Positions 9,951-18,089 of a stretch of 64,000 bases of DNA are shown piece after piece. Every line of letters begins with the position of its first letter. The stretch's first letter is position 1. The stretch covers positions 1 to 64,000 of the forward strand of contig NZ_JACHOV010000004.1 of NCBI RefSeq assembly GCF_014200045.1, written 5' to 3'. Under the pieces are notes generated by a model, which was not told the origin of the DNA, made no database searches, and saw only the letters and a list, made by a program, of their open reading frames with translations. The position numbers and the translations under genes were made by a program. The DNA comes from Rhizorhapis suberifaciens (lineage in GTDB: Bacteria; Pseudomonadota; Alphaproteobacteria; Sphingomonadales; Sphingomonadaceae).

Positions 9951-12555
9951 TGACCGCCTCCTTCCGCTCTTCGAGCAGAGATTTGATCGCGGGCCGGCAG
10001 CTGCCGCAGTTCGTACCCGCGCTGAGCGCCGCGCCGACGGCTTCCACGCTGGTCAGTTGCTGACCGGCGATGGCGCTCAGGATGGTCTTCATCCCCACAT
10101 CGAAGCAAACGCATATGATCGGTCCACGATCCGGCGGCGGTTGCGCCGGGCGGCCAGCAAGCAGCGCAAGCCCGGCATGCTGTTCTTCACTGTCGAGCTG
10201 TCCCACGATCCAGTCGCGCTCCGGAAGGCGGCCCGACCGGCTGAGAAACAAGGCGGCCGCGAGCTTGCCGTCCTCGTTCAGCACCGCCGCCCGATGCACT
10301 CCGCGCGCGCGATCCAGGGCTTCGACACGCTCACCTTTCGGCAGCAGATGTTCGAGATCCATATCGTCAAAGCCTGCCAGTTCCACGAGCCAGCCGCCCC
10401 TTTGGCGTACCAGGGTCCAATAGGGCACGCCGTCGAGCTGTGGACGATCGCGGCTCACAAGGAAACCAGTCCAGGCAGGCGTTACCGGCTCAATGGCCGC
10501 GGCGCTGTTTTTGAACGCAGGTTGACCCGAGAAGGGATCGACATTCTGGTTGGGCAGACGATTGGCCCGGCCGCCCGAACTTACCTGGTCGGTCCAGTGC
10601 ATCGGCACGAACAGTTCGCCCTGCCGCTGACTTGCCGTCACGATCACCCGGAACATGGCTTCGCCCTGCACGGTGCGGACCCGGGCGAGGCCGCCATCAT
10701 GGATGTGGAGCGTGGCCGCGTCGGCGGGGTGCACTTCAACCAGCGGCTCCCGGCGGTGCTGTGACAGGCGGGGGCTCAAGGCCGTGCGCGTCATCGTATG
10801 CCATTGATCACGATAGCGACCCGTGTTGAGCCGGAAAGGAAATGCTGGATCGATGACCGGCGCTGCGGGTCGCTGCACGCCGATCATGCGCGCGCGGCGG
10901 TTGGGCGTAGTGAACCGGCCGTCCGCAAAAGGCGACAGACCTGCCCAGCGCATTGGCTTTAGCGCATCATAATCCGCATCGCTCAGGTCTGCCCAGCTCG
11001 ACAGGTCCAACTTGCGGCGGCCATCATTTTCAAAAGCCGTTTGTGCGCAATATTCCCGAAAAACGCTTGCCGCGCTATCGAAGGCAAAGGCGTCGTCATG
11101 GCCCATTCGCCGGCCGACCTCGGCAATGATGTCCCAATCGGCGCGCGCTTCGCCCGGAGCCGCGAAAAAGCCGCGCTGACGGCTGATCATGCGCTCGCTG
11201 TTGGTGACCGTTCCGTCCTTTTCGGCCCAAGCGAGCGCCGGAAGCTTGATATGGGCAAAGGCGCCGGTGTCGGTATTCGCCATCACGTCCGAAACGACCA
11301 CTAGCGGACATTTCGCCAGCGCCTCCCGCACAAAATCGGCGTCGGGCATCGACACGGCAGGATTGGTAGCCATGATCCAGATTGCCTTGATCCGGCCGTC
11401 ATGGACCGCGCGGAACATGTCCACGGCCTTCAGACCCGGACCCTTGACCATAGTAGGACTGTTCCAAAAACGCTGAACGCGGCTCAGTTCCTCCGGCGTA
11501 AAACCCATATGCGCCGCCAGCGTTGAAGCCAGCCCGCCGACCTCTCGACCGCCCATGGCGTTGGGTTGGCCGGTGATAGAGAATGGCCCCATGCCCGGCT
11601 TGCCAATCCGGCCCGTGGCAAGGTGCAGGTTGATGATCGCATTGCCCTTGTCCGTGCCGCAAATGGACTGGTTCGCTCCCTGGCTGAAAAGCGTGACCGT
11701 GCGTGGGTGCCTGGCGAACAGATCATAGAATTGGGCGAGGGCCTCCGGCGCGACGCCGCAATCTTCCGCCCATTCTTCAATCCCTCGTCCGGCGGACGAA
11801 GTCGGAAGCGAGTTCCAGAAATTCTCAGGGACATCGACATGGGCGGCGAGATAGTCTTGATCCAGCCGGCCATCCTCTCGCATGGCGGCAAGCAAGCCGT
11901 TGAAAAGCGCGATGTCACCATCCGGCCGAATGGGGAGATGCAGATCCGCGCCTTCCGCCGTTTCGGTGCGACGAGGGTCGATAACGACCAGCTTTGTCCC
12001 CCGCGCGGCACGAGCAGCCTCGATCCGTTGCCATATGATCGGGTGGCACCAGGCTGTGTTTGAACCGACAAGGACGATGAGGTCCGCCTGTTCCAGGTCC
12101 TCATAGGTGCACGGGACGACATCCTCACCAAAGGCGCGATTATAGGCCGCGACGGCGCTCGCCATGCAAAGGCGGCTGTTGGTGTCGATATTGGAGGAGC
12201 CGATGAACCCCTTCATCAGCTTATTGGCGACATAATAGTCTTCGGTCAGCAACTGACCGGAAACATAGAATGCGACACTGTCGGGACCATGTTCAGCTAT
12301 GGTGTCGGAAAATCCCTTTGCGACAGCGTCCAGCGCCGTGTCCCAACTCGCCTGCTGACCATTTATGACGGGATGAAGCAGGCGGCCGCCGAGCCCAACC
12401 GTCTCGCCCAGATGCGTTCCCTTGGAACAGAGCCGTCCGCCATTGGCGGGATGATTGGCGTCGCCCTTGATCTCTACTGTGCGCGGGCCGGTGACGGTGG
12501 CGGATACGCCGCAACCCACGCCGCAATAAGGACAAGTGGTCCGAGTAGTGGTCAT
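9943..12555 (-). CDS. nasA: Assimilatory nitrate reductase catalytic subunit NasA
   Basis: This cytosolic molybdenum enzyme reduces nitrate to nitrite for assimilation. The N-terminus has the [4Fe-4S] ligands C8, C11, C15 and C43 (CPYCGVGC, then RLCSKGTHLG), followed by the bis-MGD binding molybdopterin oxidoreductase domains and the C-terminal dinucleotide-binding domain. A final segment at about residues 795-870 contains ICVCFDVG and GTNCGSCRP, a BFD-like [2Fe-2S] domain seen in NADH-linked NasA proteins. No Tat signal is present, as expected for the assimilatory type. It lies 10 bp after nirD and overlaps cobA by 8 bases, so the three are co-transcribed. Confidence 0.96.
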   Translation of the reverse strand: MTTTRTTCPYCGVGCGVSATVTGPRTVEIKGDANHPANGGRLCSKGTHLGETVGLGGRLLHPVINGQQASWDTALDAVAKGFSDTIAEHGPDSVAFYVSGQLLTEDYYVANKLMKGFIGSSNIDTNSRLCMASAVAAYNRAFGEDVVPCTYEDLEQADLIVLVGSNTAWCHPIIWQRIEAARAARGTKLVVIDPRRTETAEGADLHLPIRPDGDIALFNGLLAAMREDGRLDQDYLAAHVDVPENFWNSLPTSSAGRGIEEWAEDCGVAPEALAQFYDLFARHPRTVTLFSQGANQSICGTDKGNAIINLHLATGRIGKPGMGPFSITGQPNAMGGREVGGLASTLAAHMGFTPEELSRVQRFWNSPTMVKGPGLKAVDMFRAVHDGRIKAIWIMATNPAVSMPDADFVREALAKCPLVVVSDVMANTDTGAFAHIKLPALAWAEKDGTVTNSERMISRQRGFFAAPGEARADWDIIAEVGRRMGHDDAFAFDSAASVFREYCAQTAFENDGRRKLDLSSWADLSDADYDALKPMRWAGLSPFADGRFTTPNRRARMIGVQRPAAPVIDPAFPFRLNTGRYRDQWHTMTRTALSPRLSQHRREPLVEVHPADAATLHIHDGGLARVRTVQGEAMFRVIVTASQRQGELFVPMHWTDQVSSGGRANRLPNQNVDPFSGQPAFKNSAAAIEPVTPAWTGFLVSRDRPQLDGVPYWTLVRQRGGWLVELAGFDDMDLEHLLPKGERVEALDRARGVHRAAVLNEDGKLAAALFLSRSGRLPERDWIVGQLDSEEQHAGLALLAGRPAQPPPDRGPIICVCFDVGMKTILSAIAGQQLTSVEAVGAALSAGTNCGSCRPAIKSLLEERKEAVNA

Positions 12556-12565
12556 AACAGCCCCC

Positions 12566-12904
12566 TCACGCCGCCATTCCCAATGTTTCGGAGCGCGCGA
12601 TGAGGATCCTGCCGCCGCTCACCTTCACCGGAATGGTGGGAACGCAGCCTTCATCCGGACCAAGCGCTTCGCCGGTGACGAGGCTGATATTCCAATTGTG
12701 GAGGGGGCACGTGACCTTGTCGCCATGGACGATGCCCTGCGAAAGCGGTCCCTGCTTATGCGGGCATTTGTTGATGAGGGCATAAATCGCGCCTTCGCCC
12801 GTGCGGAAAACGGCAACTTCCTCGCCTCCCCAGACCGGTACGGTCCGCGCTCCTCGCAGGGGAATCTGATCGACAGGGCCGATATCGAGCCATTCAGGCG
12901 TCAT
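12566..12904 (-). CDS. nirD: Nitrite reductase small subunit, Rieske type, NirD
   Basis: NirD is the small Rieske-like subunit of the NADH-dependent siroheme nitrite reductase that turns nitrite into ammonium. The 112-residue protein keeps a full [2Fe-2S] ligand set, C47-x-H49 (NKCPHKQG) and C66-x2-H69 (CPLHNW), which many enterobacterial NirD proteins lack. The start at 12904 has GGAG 8 bases upstream. Its normal partner nirB would be expected directly upstream, but that interval holds only about 350 bp without a gene. Downstream are nasA and cobA. A stand-alone Rieske ferredoxin role is possible but not shown. Confidence 0.9.
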   Translation of the reverse strand: MTPEWLDIGPVDQIPLRGARTVPVWGGEEVAVFRTGEGAIYALINKCPHKQGPLSQGIVHGDKVTCPLHNWNISLVTGEALGPDEGCVPTIPVKVSGGRILIARSETLGMAA

Positions 12905-12974
12905 TGCTGTTCTCCGGACCAGGTGAGAAGGGGACGAAAACCCGTGCTCCTGCTTCCGCAGAAGCGTGATTCAT
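12894..12974 (-). CDS. Possible 26-codon ORF upstream of and overlapping nirD
   Basis: A short minus-strand ORF (start ATG at 12974, stop at 12894) begins MNHASAEAGARV and overlaps the first codons of nirD. It lacks a convincing ribosome binding site. It sits exactly where nirB is expected and could be a scar of a nirB deletion, an upstream coupling peptide, or chance. The rest of 12905-13260 shows nothing else I can call except the porin terminator, and it presumably holds the promoter for nirD-nasA-cobA. Confidence 0.2.
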   Translation of the reverse strand: MNHASAEAGARVFVPFSPGPENSNDA

Positions 12975-13228
12975 CGCGTGAAAATGCTGCTGTTCCGATT
13001 TCCTGATAGTTGTGCATCCACGTCCACTCCCGACACAAAGCGATTGACTGAAAAGGGTCGATCGACCCCAAACAGCGCCATTGCTGTCGATTTGAGCAGA
13101 ACCCCGGCTATGCGCGGGGAAATCCAGAAGGATAGTGCAGCGCCATTGCTGCAATGCGGCAAGAATAAGCGAATGGAAGTGATTCTGTCAACCTTCACCA
13201 GCTGCGGAACAACCGCCGAAGCTGGTTT

Positions 13229-13254
13229 GAGCGCCCGCCAAATGGCAGGCGCTC
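13229..13254 (-). terminator. Strong hairpin after the nitrate-locus porin
   Basis: Arms GAGCGCCCGCC (13229-13239) and GGCAGGCGCTC (13244-13254) surround a 4-base loop. On the minus strand the single mismatch becomes a G-U wobble. It begins 6 bases past the porin stop codon, so it likely ends or trims the nrtABC-porin message. A T-run is not evident. Confidence 0.6.
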
Positions 13255-13260
13255 CCCCAA

Positions 13261-14529
13261 TCAGAAGGCCCATTCCACGGAGGCCCAGAACTTCTTGGTG
13301 TCGGCATCGCCGGTGAAGCTGGAAATACCCTCTCGCTGATAATCGGCATATTTAAGCGTGAACGTATATTTCTTGACCTTGGCCAACAGTTGCACGTCGA
13401 TCTCGTCGCCATAATTGATGTCGAGCCGGTCGCTGTCGAAACGATGATAGGTCGCGGTCAGTCCAATGACGTCGAACGGCCCTTTCTTTTTCACGCTATA
13501 GCCAATGGTGCCATAATAGTCCGTGATCCCCTGCGCCGGCGTCACCAGGAACTTGTCGGCCCAGCCCTGAAATTTGTGCAGGGTGGCGAAAGGCGTTTGG
13601 AAGGCAAAGCCCCCGGCAAATGCCGCACCGGTCGCCTTGGTGGCGACGCTGCCGTCCGACCCGAGGACCTCGACGCCGCCCAAAAGCTTGATTGGTCCAG
13701 CTTCGATGCCCGCTTCACCCATATAATAATCGGTCGAATAGTTGATCGGATTGGTGTCGATGTCGGTTTGATGAGCATAGCTTGCGGCATAGGTGAGCTT
13801 CACCGCCTTGCTAAATGGCAAGGCGCCGGCAAAGCGTGCGCCATAGGTCTGGCTGCTGTTACGCAGAAGTGCGACCGCCGCCTCATCCTCGTCCACCCGA
13901 TAATAGAAGCCCGTCAACGCGCCGAGCTTCGTGGTATAGGTCAGGTTGGCAAAGACATTGTCGCCCTCGACCGCCTGCGGACGGGGGGGCGTTGTCGCAA
14001 GGGTCCCGTCGATGCCCCAAATGGTGCGGTCGGACCAGGCATAGGTGGCGTCCAGCTTCAGGTTTTTGATGCCGGTCCATTCAACCCGCACCGCGTCGAA
14101 GGTCTGCTCATTGTCACGCCAGCCGACTGAACCCACGAAACGCTGGTCGTCCAGATTGATGCGCTGACGTCCTACGGTGACCACAGTCTTTGGCAGACCC
14201 TTGAACTGCACCTGCGCCCGGTTAAGCTCGATATTCTCCGGGTCAGCCACGACCGGGAAAGATGCCTTTCCATTCACGCCGCTATTATAGTCCTCGTTAA
14301 TCGCAAGAGTGCCTTCGGCCTCGACCAGGAAGGACCAGCTCTTATTGGCCAGCTCAGCGCCGGCCCGCGTGCGGACGGTCACTGCGTCGGCGTCTTCGGT
14401 AAAGCCGTCCTGGTCGACATTTTCATAACGCAGGCGCATGTCGATAAGCGGCTTTAGCTTGAAAGTGTCGGCCATAGCAGGCGTGCTGACAACGGCGAGA
14501 AGTGCGGTCCCCAATAGATATTTTTTCAT
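13261..14529 (-). CDS. Outer-membrane porin of the alginate-export family
   Basis: The 422-residue protein starts with a Sec signal peptide (MKKYLLGTALLAVVSTPAMA), continues with alternating amphipathic strands typical of a beta-barrel, and ends in an aromatic residue (VEWAF) as barrel proteins do for BAM recognition. It resembles alginate-export/AlgE-like porins that sphingomonads encode beside nitrate uptake genes. It lies downstream of nrtC in the same direction, 155 bp away, so a role in letting nitrate or nitrite cross the outer membrane is a reasonable inference. Substrate is not visible from sequence. The start has GAGGAAG 6 bases upstream. Confidence 0.82.
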   Translation of the reverse strand: MKKYLLGTALLAVVSTPAMADTFKLKPLIDMRLRYENVDQDGFTEDADAVTVRTRAGAELANKSWSFLVEAEGTLAINEDYNSGVNGKASFPVVADPENIELNRAQVQFKGLPKTVVTVGRQRINLDDQRFVGSVGWRDNEQTFDAVRVEWTGIKNLKLDATYAWSDRTIWGIDGTLATTPPRPQAVEGDNVFANLTYTTKLGALTGFYYRVDEDEAAVALLRNSSQTYGARFAGALPFSKAVKLTYAASYAHQTDIDTNPINYSTDYYMGEAGIEAGPIKLLGGVEVLGSDGSVATKATGAAFAGGFAFQTPFATLHKFQGWADKFLVTPAQGITDYYGTIGYSVKKKGPFDVIGLTATYHRFDSDRLDINYGDEIDVQLLAKVKKYTFTLKYADYQREGISSFTGDADTKKFWASVEWAF

Positions 14530-14611
14530 TTAACTTCCTCCACTGAATGGTTTGTTTCCCTCACCTTTTCAGGGACATCCCCCTAGTTCTTTGCCCTTCA
14601 GTGGCGGTTGC

Positions 14612-14647
14612 GAAGTTCCTTCGAGAAACGAAGTAACAGCGAACTTC
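14612..14647 (-). promoter_or_regulatory. Two-step hairpin between nrtC and the porin gene
   Basis: Outer arms GAAGTTC (14612-14618) and GAACTTC (14641-14647) enclose inner arms CTTCG (14619-14623) and CGAAG (14629-14633) with a one-sided bulge. A second short inverted repeat, CTCCCCTGGAGGGG, lies close by near 14662. The 155-bp gap between nrtC and the porin is otherwise empty. Such stems between operon genes can set mRNA processing or differential expression. There is no U-run for a classical terminator. Confidence 0.4.
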
Positions 14648-14684
14648 ACCACGCTCCCCTGGAGGGGAAAGAGCATTTTCTCGT

Positions 14685-15488
14685 CTACGCCGCGTGATCC
14701 AGCGGATTGGAATAGCGTTGGTGCAGGAAATGAAGCACCTCATGCCGCGCGTGGTTGTATTCAGCCATTTCGGTAGCCTCGATCCGGTTGCGCGGACGCG
14801 GCAGGTTGATGGCCAAGTCCTCCCCGATCGTCGCGGCCGGCCCATTGGTCATCATGATGACCCGATCCGCCAACAGCACCGCCTCATCAACGTCATGGGT
14901 GATCATGACCACGGTGTTGTTGAGCTGGGCCTGGATGTTCATGACCGCGTCCTGCAGACTAGCCCGAGTCAAAGCATCGAGCGCACCGAAAGGTTCGTCC
15001 ATCAGCAGCACCCGCGGGCTCATTGCTATGGCTCTAGCTATGCCGACGCGCTGCTTCATGCCGCCGGACAACTCGCCTGGACGCTTGGCGGCGGCATGAC
15101 CCATCTGGACCAGATCCAGATTGTGCATCACCCAGTCTTTACGTTCCGCACGGCCTTTATCGGGCATCACCTTGTCGACCGCCAGGCGTACATTCTCCTC
15201 CACGGTCAACCAGGGCAATAACGAGTGATCCTGAAAGATCACCGCCCGGTCGGGGCCTGGCTTGTCGACCACATCGCCGTCCAGGAAGACGACGCCGCGT
15301 GACGGTTTTACCAGACCGGCGATAATATTCATCAGTGTCGATTTGCCGCACCCGGAATGGCCGATCAGCGCGACGAACTGCCCCTTGTCGATGGAAAGAT
15401 CGACGTCCTGCAACGCCGTGAACGGCCCGTTTTTAGTGGGGAATGTGACGCTGATTCCTTCCAGCGCGAGATAGCTACGTTTTTTCAT
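14685..15488 (-). CDS. nrtC: Nitrate ABC transporter ATP-binding protein
   Basis: This is the ATPase of the nitrate importer. The 267-residue protein has Walker A GHSGCGKST, signature LSGGMKQR and Walker B VLLMDEPFGALD, with the sequence style of the nitrate/sulfonate/taurine (NrtD/SsuB/TauB) group. It lacks the C-terminal substrate-binding domain of cyanobacterial NrtC, so it corresponds to the short NasD/NrtD type. The start at 15488 has AGGAAG in front. It sits 27 bp after the permease gene in one transcription unit with nrtA and nrtB. Confidence 0.92.
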   Translation of the reverse strand: MKKRSYLALEGISVTFPTKNGPFTALQDVDLSIDKGQFVALIGHSGCGKSTLMNIIAGLVKPSRGVVFLDGDVVDKPGPDRAVIFQDHSLLPWLTVEENVRLAVDKVMPDKGRAERKDWVMHNLDLVQMGHAAAKRPGELSGGMKQRVGIARAIAMSPRVLLMDEPFGALDALTRASLQDAVMNIQAQLNNTVVMITHDVDEAVLLADRVIMMTNGPAATIGEDLAINLPRPRNRIEATEMAEYNHARHEVLHFLHQRYSNPLDHAA

Positions 15489-15515
15489 TTTGGCTTCCTT
15501 TGCTACCTTGAACCC

Positions 15516-16475
15516 TTAGTTCTGCCGCGCCACGCGGCGGCCGATCCAGGCGACGATCCGGTCGAGCGAGAAGCCAACCATGCCGATCCAGATGAGCGCA
15601 ACGATAGTGTCGGTGAGGAGCGAGCTGTTATAGCTATCCCAGATGAAGAAGCCGATGCCGGTGCCGCCCTGAACCATTTCAGCCGCAACTATGGCGAGCC
15701 AGCTCATGCCGACACCGATGCGAAGACCGGTGAACATGTGCGGCACGGTTGCGGGCAACATGATCTTCAGGAAATATTCAGCCGGATTGAGCGCCAATAC
15801 CTTGCCGACATTGCGATAGGTCGGTGGAATATTCTGCACGCCAGCCGCCGTGTTCAAAATGACCGGCCAGATCGCCGTGATGAAGATCAGGAATATCGCT
15901 GAAGGCCCCGCCTGCTGGAAAATTGCGAGGCTGATGGGCAGCCATGCCAAAGGCGGAACAGTGCGGAGCACCTGAAAGAGCGGATCGAGCGCCCGATAAG
16001 CGAACAGGCTTTGGCCGATCAATATCCCCAGCGCGATTCCGAAGATCGCGGACAACCCATAGCCGACCGCCACCCGTTCAAGACTGGTCAGGATATGCCC
16101 TGCAATGCCGACATCGCCGCCATCCTGGACATGCAGGCCCGAAAGGTCAAAGGAGACCCCCTTCAGCGGGTGGACGATCACCTCGTGACTCTCGGACCAC
16201 ACTCGGGAAGGGCTTGGCAGGCTCGACTCCAGTGATCCGCAAGCGATCTCCCAGACGGCAAGAAGCACTATCAGCATCAGCACGGTCGGCATGACCGAAG
16301 CCGAAATCCCACGCAGGCGCTCGGTTAGCGGATGGGTCAACCAGGCTGGCTGCTCGGCCGGTGCGACTTTCGGCAGTCCGCTGTTGGGATAAGGAATGAT
16401 TTCGGCCGAGGCCGCGACATGGCTTGGAACCATGCCGGCGGCTGTCGGAACGAGAGAAACGGACTTGATAGTCAT
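15516..16475 (-). CDS. nrtB: Nitrate ABC transporter permease
   Basis: The inner-membrane permease of the nitrate importer, 319 residues. After a polar N-terminal stretch of about 65 residues it has six or so membrane segments and the BPD_transp_1 coupling region around EYFLKIMLPATVPHMFTGLRIG, as in NrtB/NasE. The start at 16475 has AGGGAG 8 bases upstream. It follows nrtA by about 89 bp, and nrtC follows at 27 bp. Confidence 0.92.
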   Translation of the reverse strand: MTIKSVSLVPTAAGMVPSHVAASAEIIPYPNSGLPKVAPAEQPAWLTHPLTERLRGISASVMPTVLMLIVLLAVWEIACGSLESSLPSPSRVWSESHEVIVHPLKGVSFDLSGLHVQDGGDVGIAGHILTSLERVAVGYGLSAIFGIALGILIGQSLFAYRALDPLFQVLRTVPPLAWLPISLAIFQQAGPSAIFLIFITAIWPVILNTAAGVQNIPPTYRNVGKVLALNPAEYFLKIMLPATVPHMFTGLRIGVGMSWLAIVAAEMVQGGTGIGFFIWDSYNSSLLTDTIVALIWIGMVGFSLDRIVAWIGRRVARQN

Positions 16476-16564
16476 TATGCTATTCTCCCTGAATTTATGA
16501 GGTCATAGACTTCACGTAGAAGGAAGCCGGACCCCTGCCTGCACAGGGGCGGCCCGATCACGGC

Positions 16565-17854
16565 TCAGACCCGCTTGATACCCAGGCTGGCGAGATAGGC
16601 AGCGGGATTGCCGGGATTGAAGACCTTGCCGTCGAAGAATTTCTCCACACCGCGGCTGTCGCCCTTAGGGATCTGCCCCGCCGGAACCTTGGCGAGCGCG
16701 GCCGCCTTGCGCCAGATGTCGGCACGGTTGACCTTGGCGATGACAGAGTTGGTGTTCAGACCCTTGGGCAGCTTGCCCCAGCGCTGGTTTTCCGTGAGGA
16801 ACCACAGGTCGTGGCTCTTGTAAGGGAAAGACGCGTTTGCCGCCCAGAACTTCATCTTGAAGGGCGCGTTCTTGATTACACGGCCATCGCCCATGTTGAA
16901 GTTGCCGGCAAGGCGATCCTGGATGTCGGCAGGCGCGACCTTCAACCAGTCCCGCCCACCGATCATCGCGGCCAGCTTTGCGTTATTGCCGGGGATGTCG
17001 GCCCAACGCTGGGCCTCGATGACCGCGGCGGTAATCGCTATGGCCGCCCTGGGATTGGCGGCGACCCAATCGGACCGCATGGCGAAGCTCTTTTCGGGAT
17101 GGTTCATCCACATCTGCCCGGTCGAAACCGCCGTGTAGCCCAGTTTTTGCGAGATCAGCTGATCGTGCCATGGCTCGCCGACGCAAAACGCCTCCATGGT
17201 ATTCGCCTTCATATTGGCGACCATCTGGGGCGGCGGTACAGTAATCAGATCGACATCTTTGTCAGGATCGATGCCGCCCGCGGCCAGCCAGTAGCGCAGC
17301 CACATGTCATGTGTGCCGCCCGGAAAAGTTTGGGCCATGGTAATCTTGTTGCCGGCGGCTTTCCGCTTGGCGATGATACCCTTCATCTTTTCCGAATGTA
17401 TGTCGGCCTTCGCCGTCAGATATTCCTTCTCGACCGAAATGCCCTGACCATTGACGTTGAGGCGGGCCAGAATGCTCATTGGCGTAGCTTTGCCAATGGT
17501 GCCCATCGTCAGAAAATAAGGCATCGGGGTCAGAATATGCGCGCCATCAATGCCTCCGCCGCCAGAGCCCAGCACCAGATTGTCGCGAGTCGCGGCCCAG
17601 CTCGCCTGCTTCATCACTTCGACTTCGGGCATGCCATATTTGGCGAACAGGCCAAGCTCCTTCGCCACAATGAGCGGCGCTGCATCGGTCAAAGCGATAA
17701 ATCCAAGCTTTGCGCCTTTAACCTCTGGCCCCGCGCCCTGCGCGAATGCACCGATTGGAAAGGCTGCTTGCGCTGCGGACAGAACCGCCGCCGTTCCGCC
17801 GAGTTTCAAAAACCCCCGGCGTTTCATTTCCCCGCTTTGTCCATTGTCACCCAT
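16565..17854 (-). CDS. nrtA: Nitrate ABC transporter substrate-binding protein with Tat-type signal
   Basis: The periplasmic nitrate-binding component of the NrtABC importer. The 429-residue chain begins MGDNGQSGEMKRRGFLKLGG, a twin-arginine signal with KRRGFLK, followed by the CmpA/NrtA periplasmic binding fold (ALKLGFIALTDAAPLIVAKE-like opening). The start at 17854 has AGGGG about 7 bases upstream. Longer reading to 17935 would run back through the leader terminator and is rejected. The gene is preceded by a terminator and two hairpins that indicate NasT-dependent antitermination. It is paralogous to nasS upstream. Confidence 0.93.
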   Translation of the reverse strand: MGDNGQSGEMKRRGFLKLGGTAAVLSAAQAAFPIGAFAQGAGPEVKGAKLGFIALTDAAPLIVAKELGLFAKYGMPEVEVMKQASWAATRDNLVLGSGGGGIDGAHILTPMPYFLTMGTIGKATPMSILARLNVNGQGISVEKEYLTAKADIHSEKMKGIIAKRKAAGNKITMAQTFPGGTHDMWLRYWLAAGGIDPDKDVDLITVPPPQMVANMKANTMEAFCVGEPWHDQLISQKLGYTAVSTGQMWMNHPEKSFAMRSDWVAANPRAAIAITAAVIEAQRWADIPGNNAKLAAMIGGRDWLKVAPADIQDRLAGNFNMGDGRVIKNAPFKMKFWAANASFPYKSHDLWFLTENQRWGKLPKGLNTNSVIAKVNRADIWRKAAALAKVPAGQIPKGDSRGVEKFFDGKVFNPGNPAAYLASLGIKRV

Positions 17855-17885
17855 TGATCGACCCCTTCCCTGAAATTTGGACATG

Positions 17886-17930
17886 AAAAAAGCCGCCTCG
17901 ACATTCAGCCAAGCTGGCTGGTCGGGCGGC
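17886..17930 (-). terminator. Intrinsic terminator in the nrtA leader (attenuator)
   Basis: On the minus strand an outer stem GCCGCC/GGCGGC (17930-17925 with 17897-17892) continues through GAC/GTC and CAGCC/GGCTG pairs and is followed by six U residues (17891-17886). It stops 31 bases before the nrtA start codon. The first GCC of its 5' arm is also the 3' arm of the upstream antiterminator hairpin, so the two folds exclude each other. Confidence 0.85.
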
Positions 17931-18026
17931 ATCATTGCCTATTGGCGTTTCCCTGTGGGACTGCCTTTCCGGTGATCGCCCCTCAATGGACGAGCCGGAA
18001 AATGTCATTCAGGCATCCTTGCCTGA
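17928..18026 (-). promoter_or_regulatory. ANTAR-type two-hairpin antiterminator (NasT target) in the nrtA leader
   Basis: Hairpin P1 (18026-18009, minus strand) is TCAGGC-AAGGAT-GCCTGA, a perfect 6-bp stem with a hexaloop. P2 (17939-17928) is GGC-AATGAT-GCC, a short stem with a hexaloop. Both loops have A at position 1 and G at position 4, the signature of ANTAR-domain binding RNAs, and both read A-A-x-G-A-T. P2 shares bases with the terminator that follows. nasT, encoding the ANTAR regulator, lies just upstream. The expected behaviour is that nitrate frees NasT from NasS, NasT binds the hairpins and transcription runs on into nrtABC. Confidence 0.8.
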
Positions 18027-18089
18027 TGCACTCAAGCTGGCACGAGTCGCATCATTGAGCAAGTGCAATATTCGCAGTTGCGAAAAAAA

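Noticed and set aside
16811-17857. 348-codon plus-strand ORF opposite nrtA
   Set aside because: Shadow of the nitrate-binding protein gene.
17855-17935. 27-codon N-terminal extension of nrtA
   Set aside because: It would translate the P2 hairpin and terminator of the leader; a proper ribosome binding site and Tat signal support the start at 17854.
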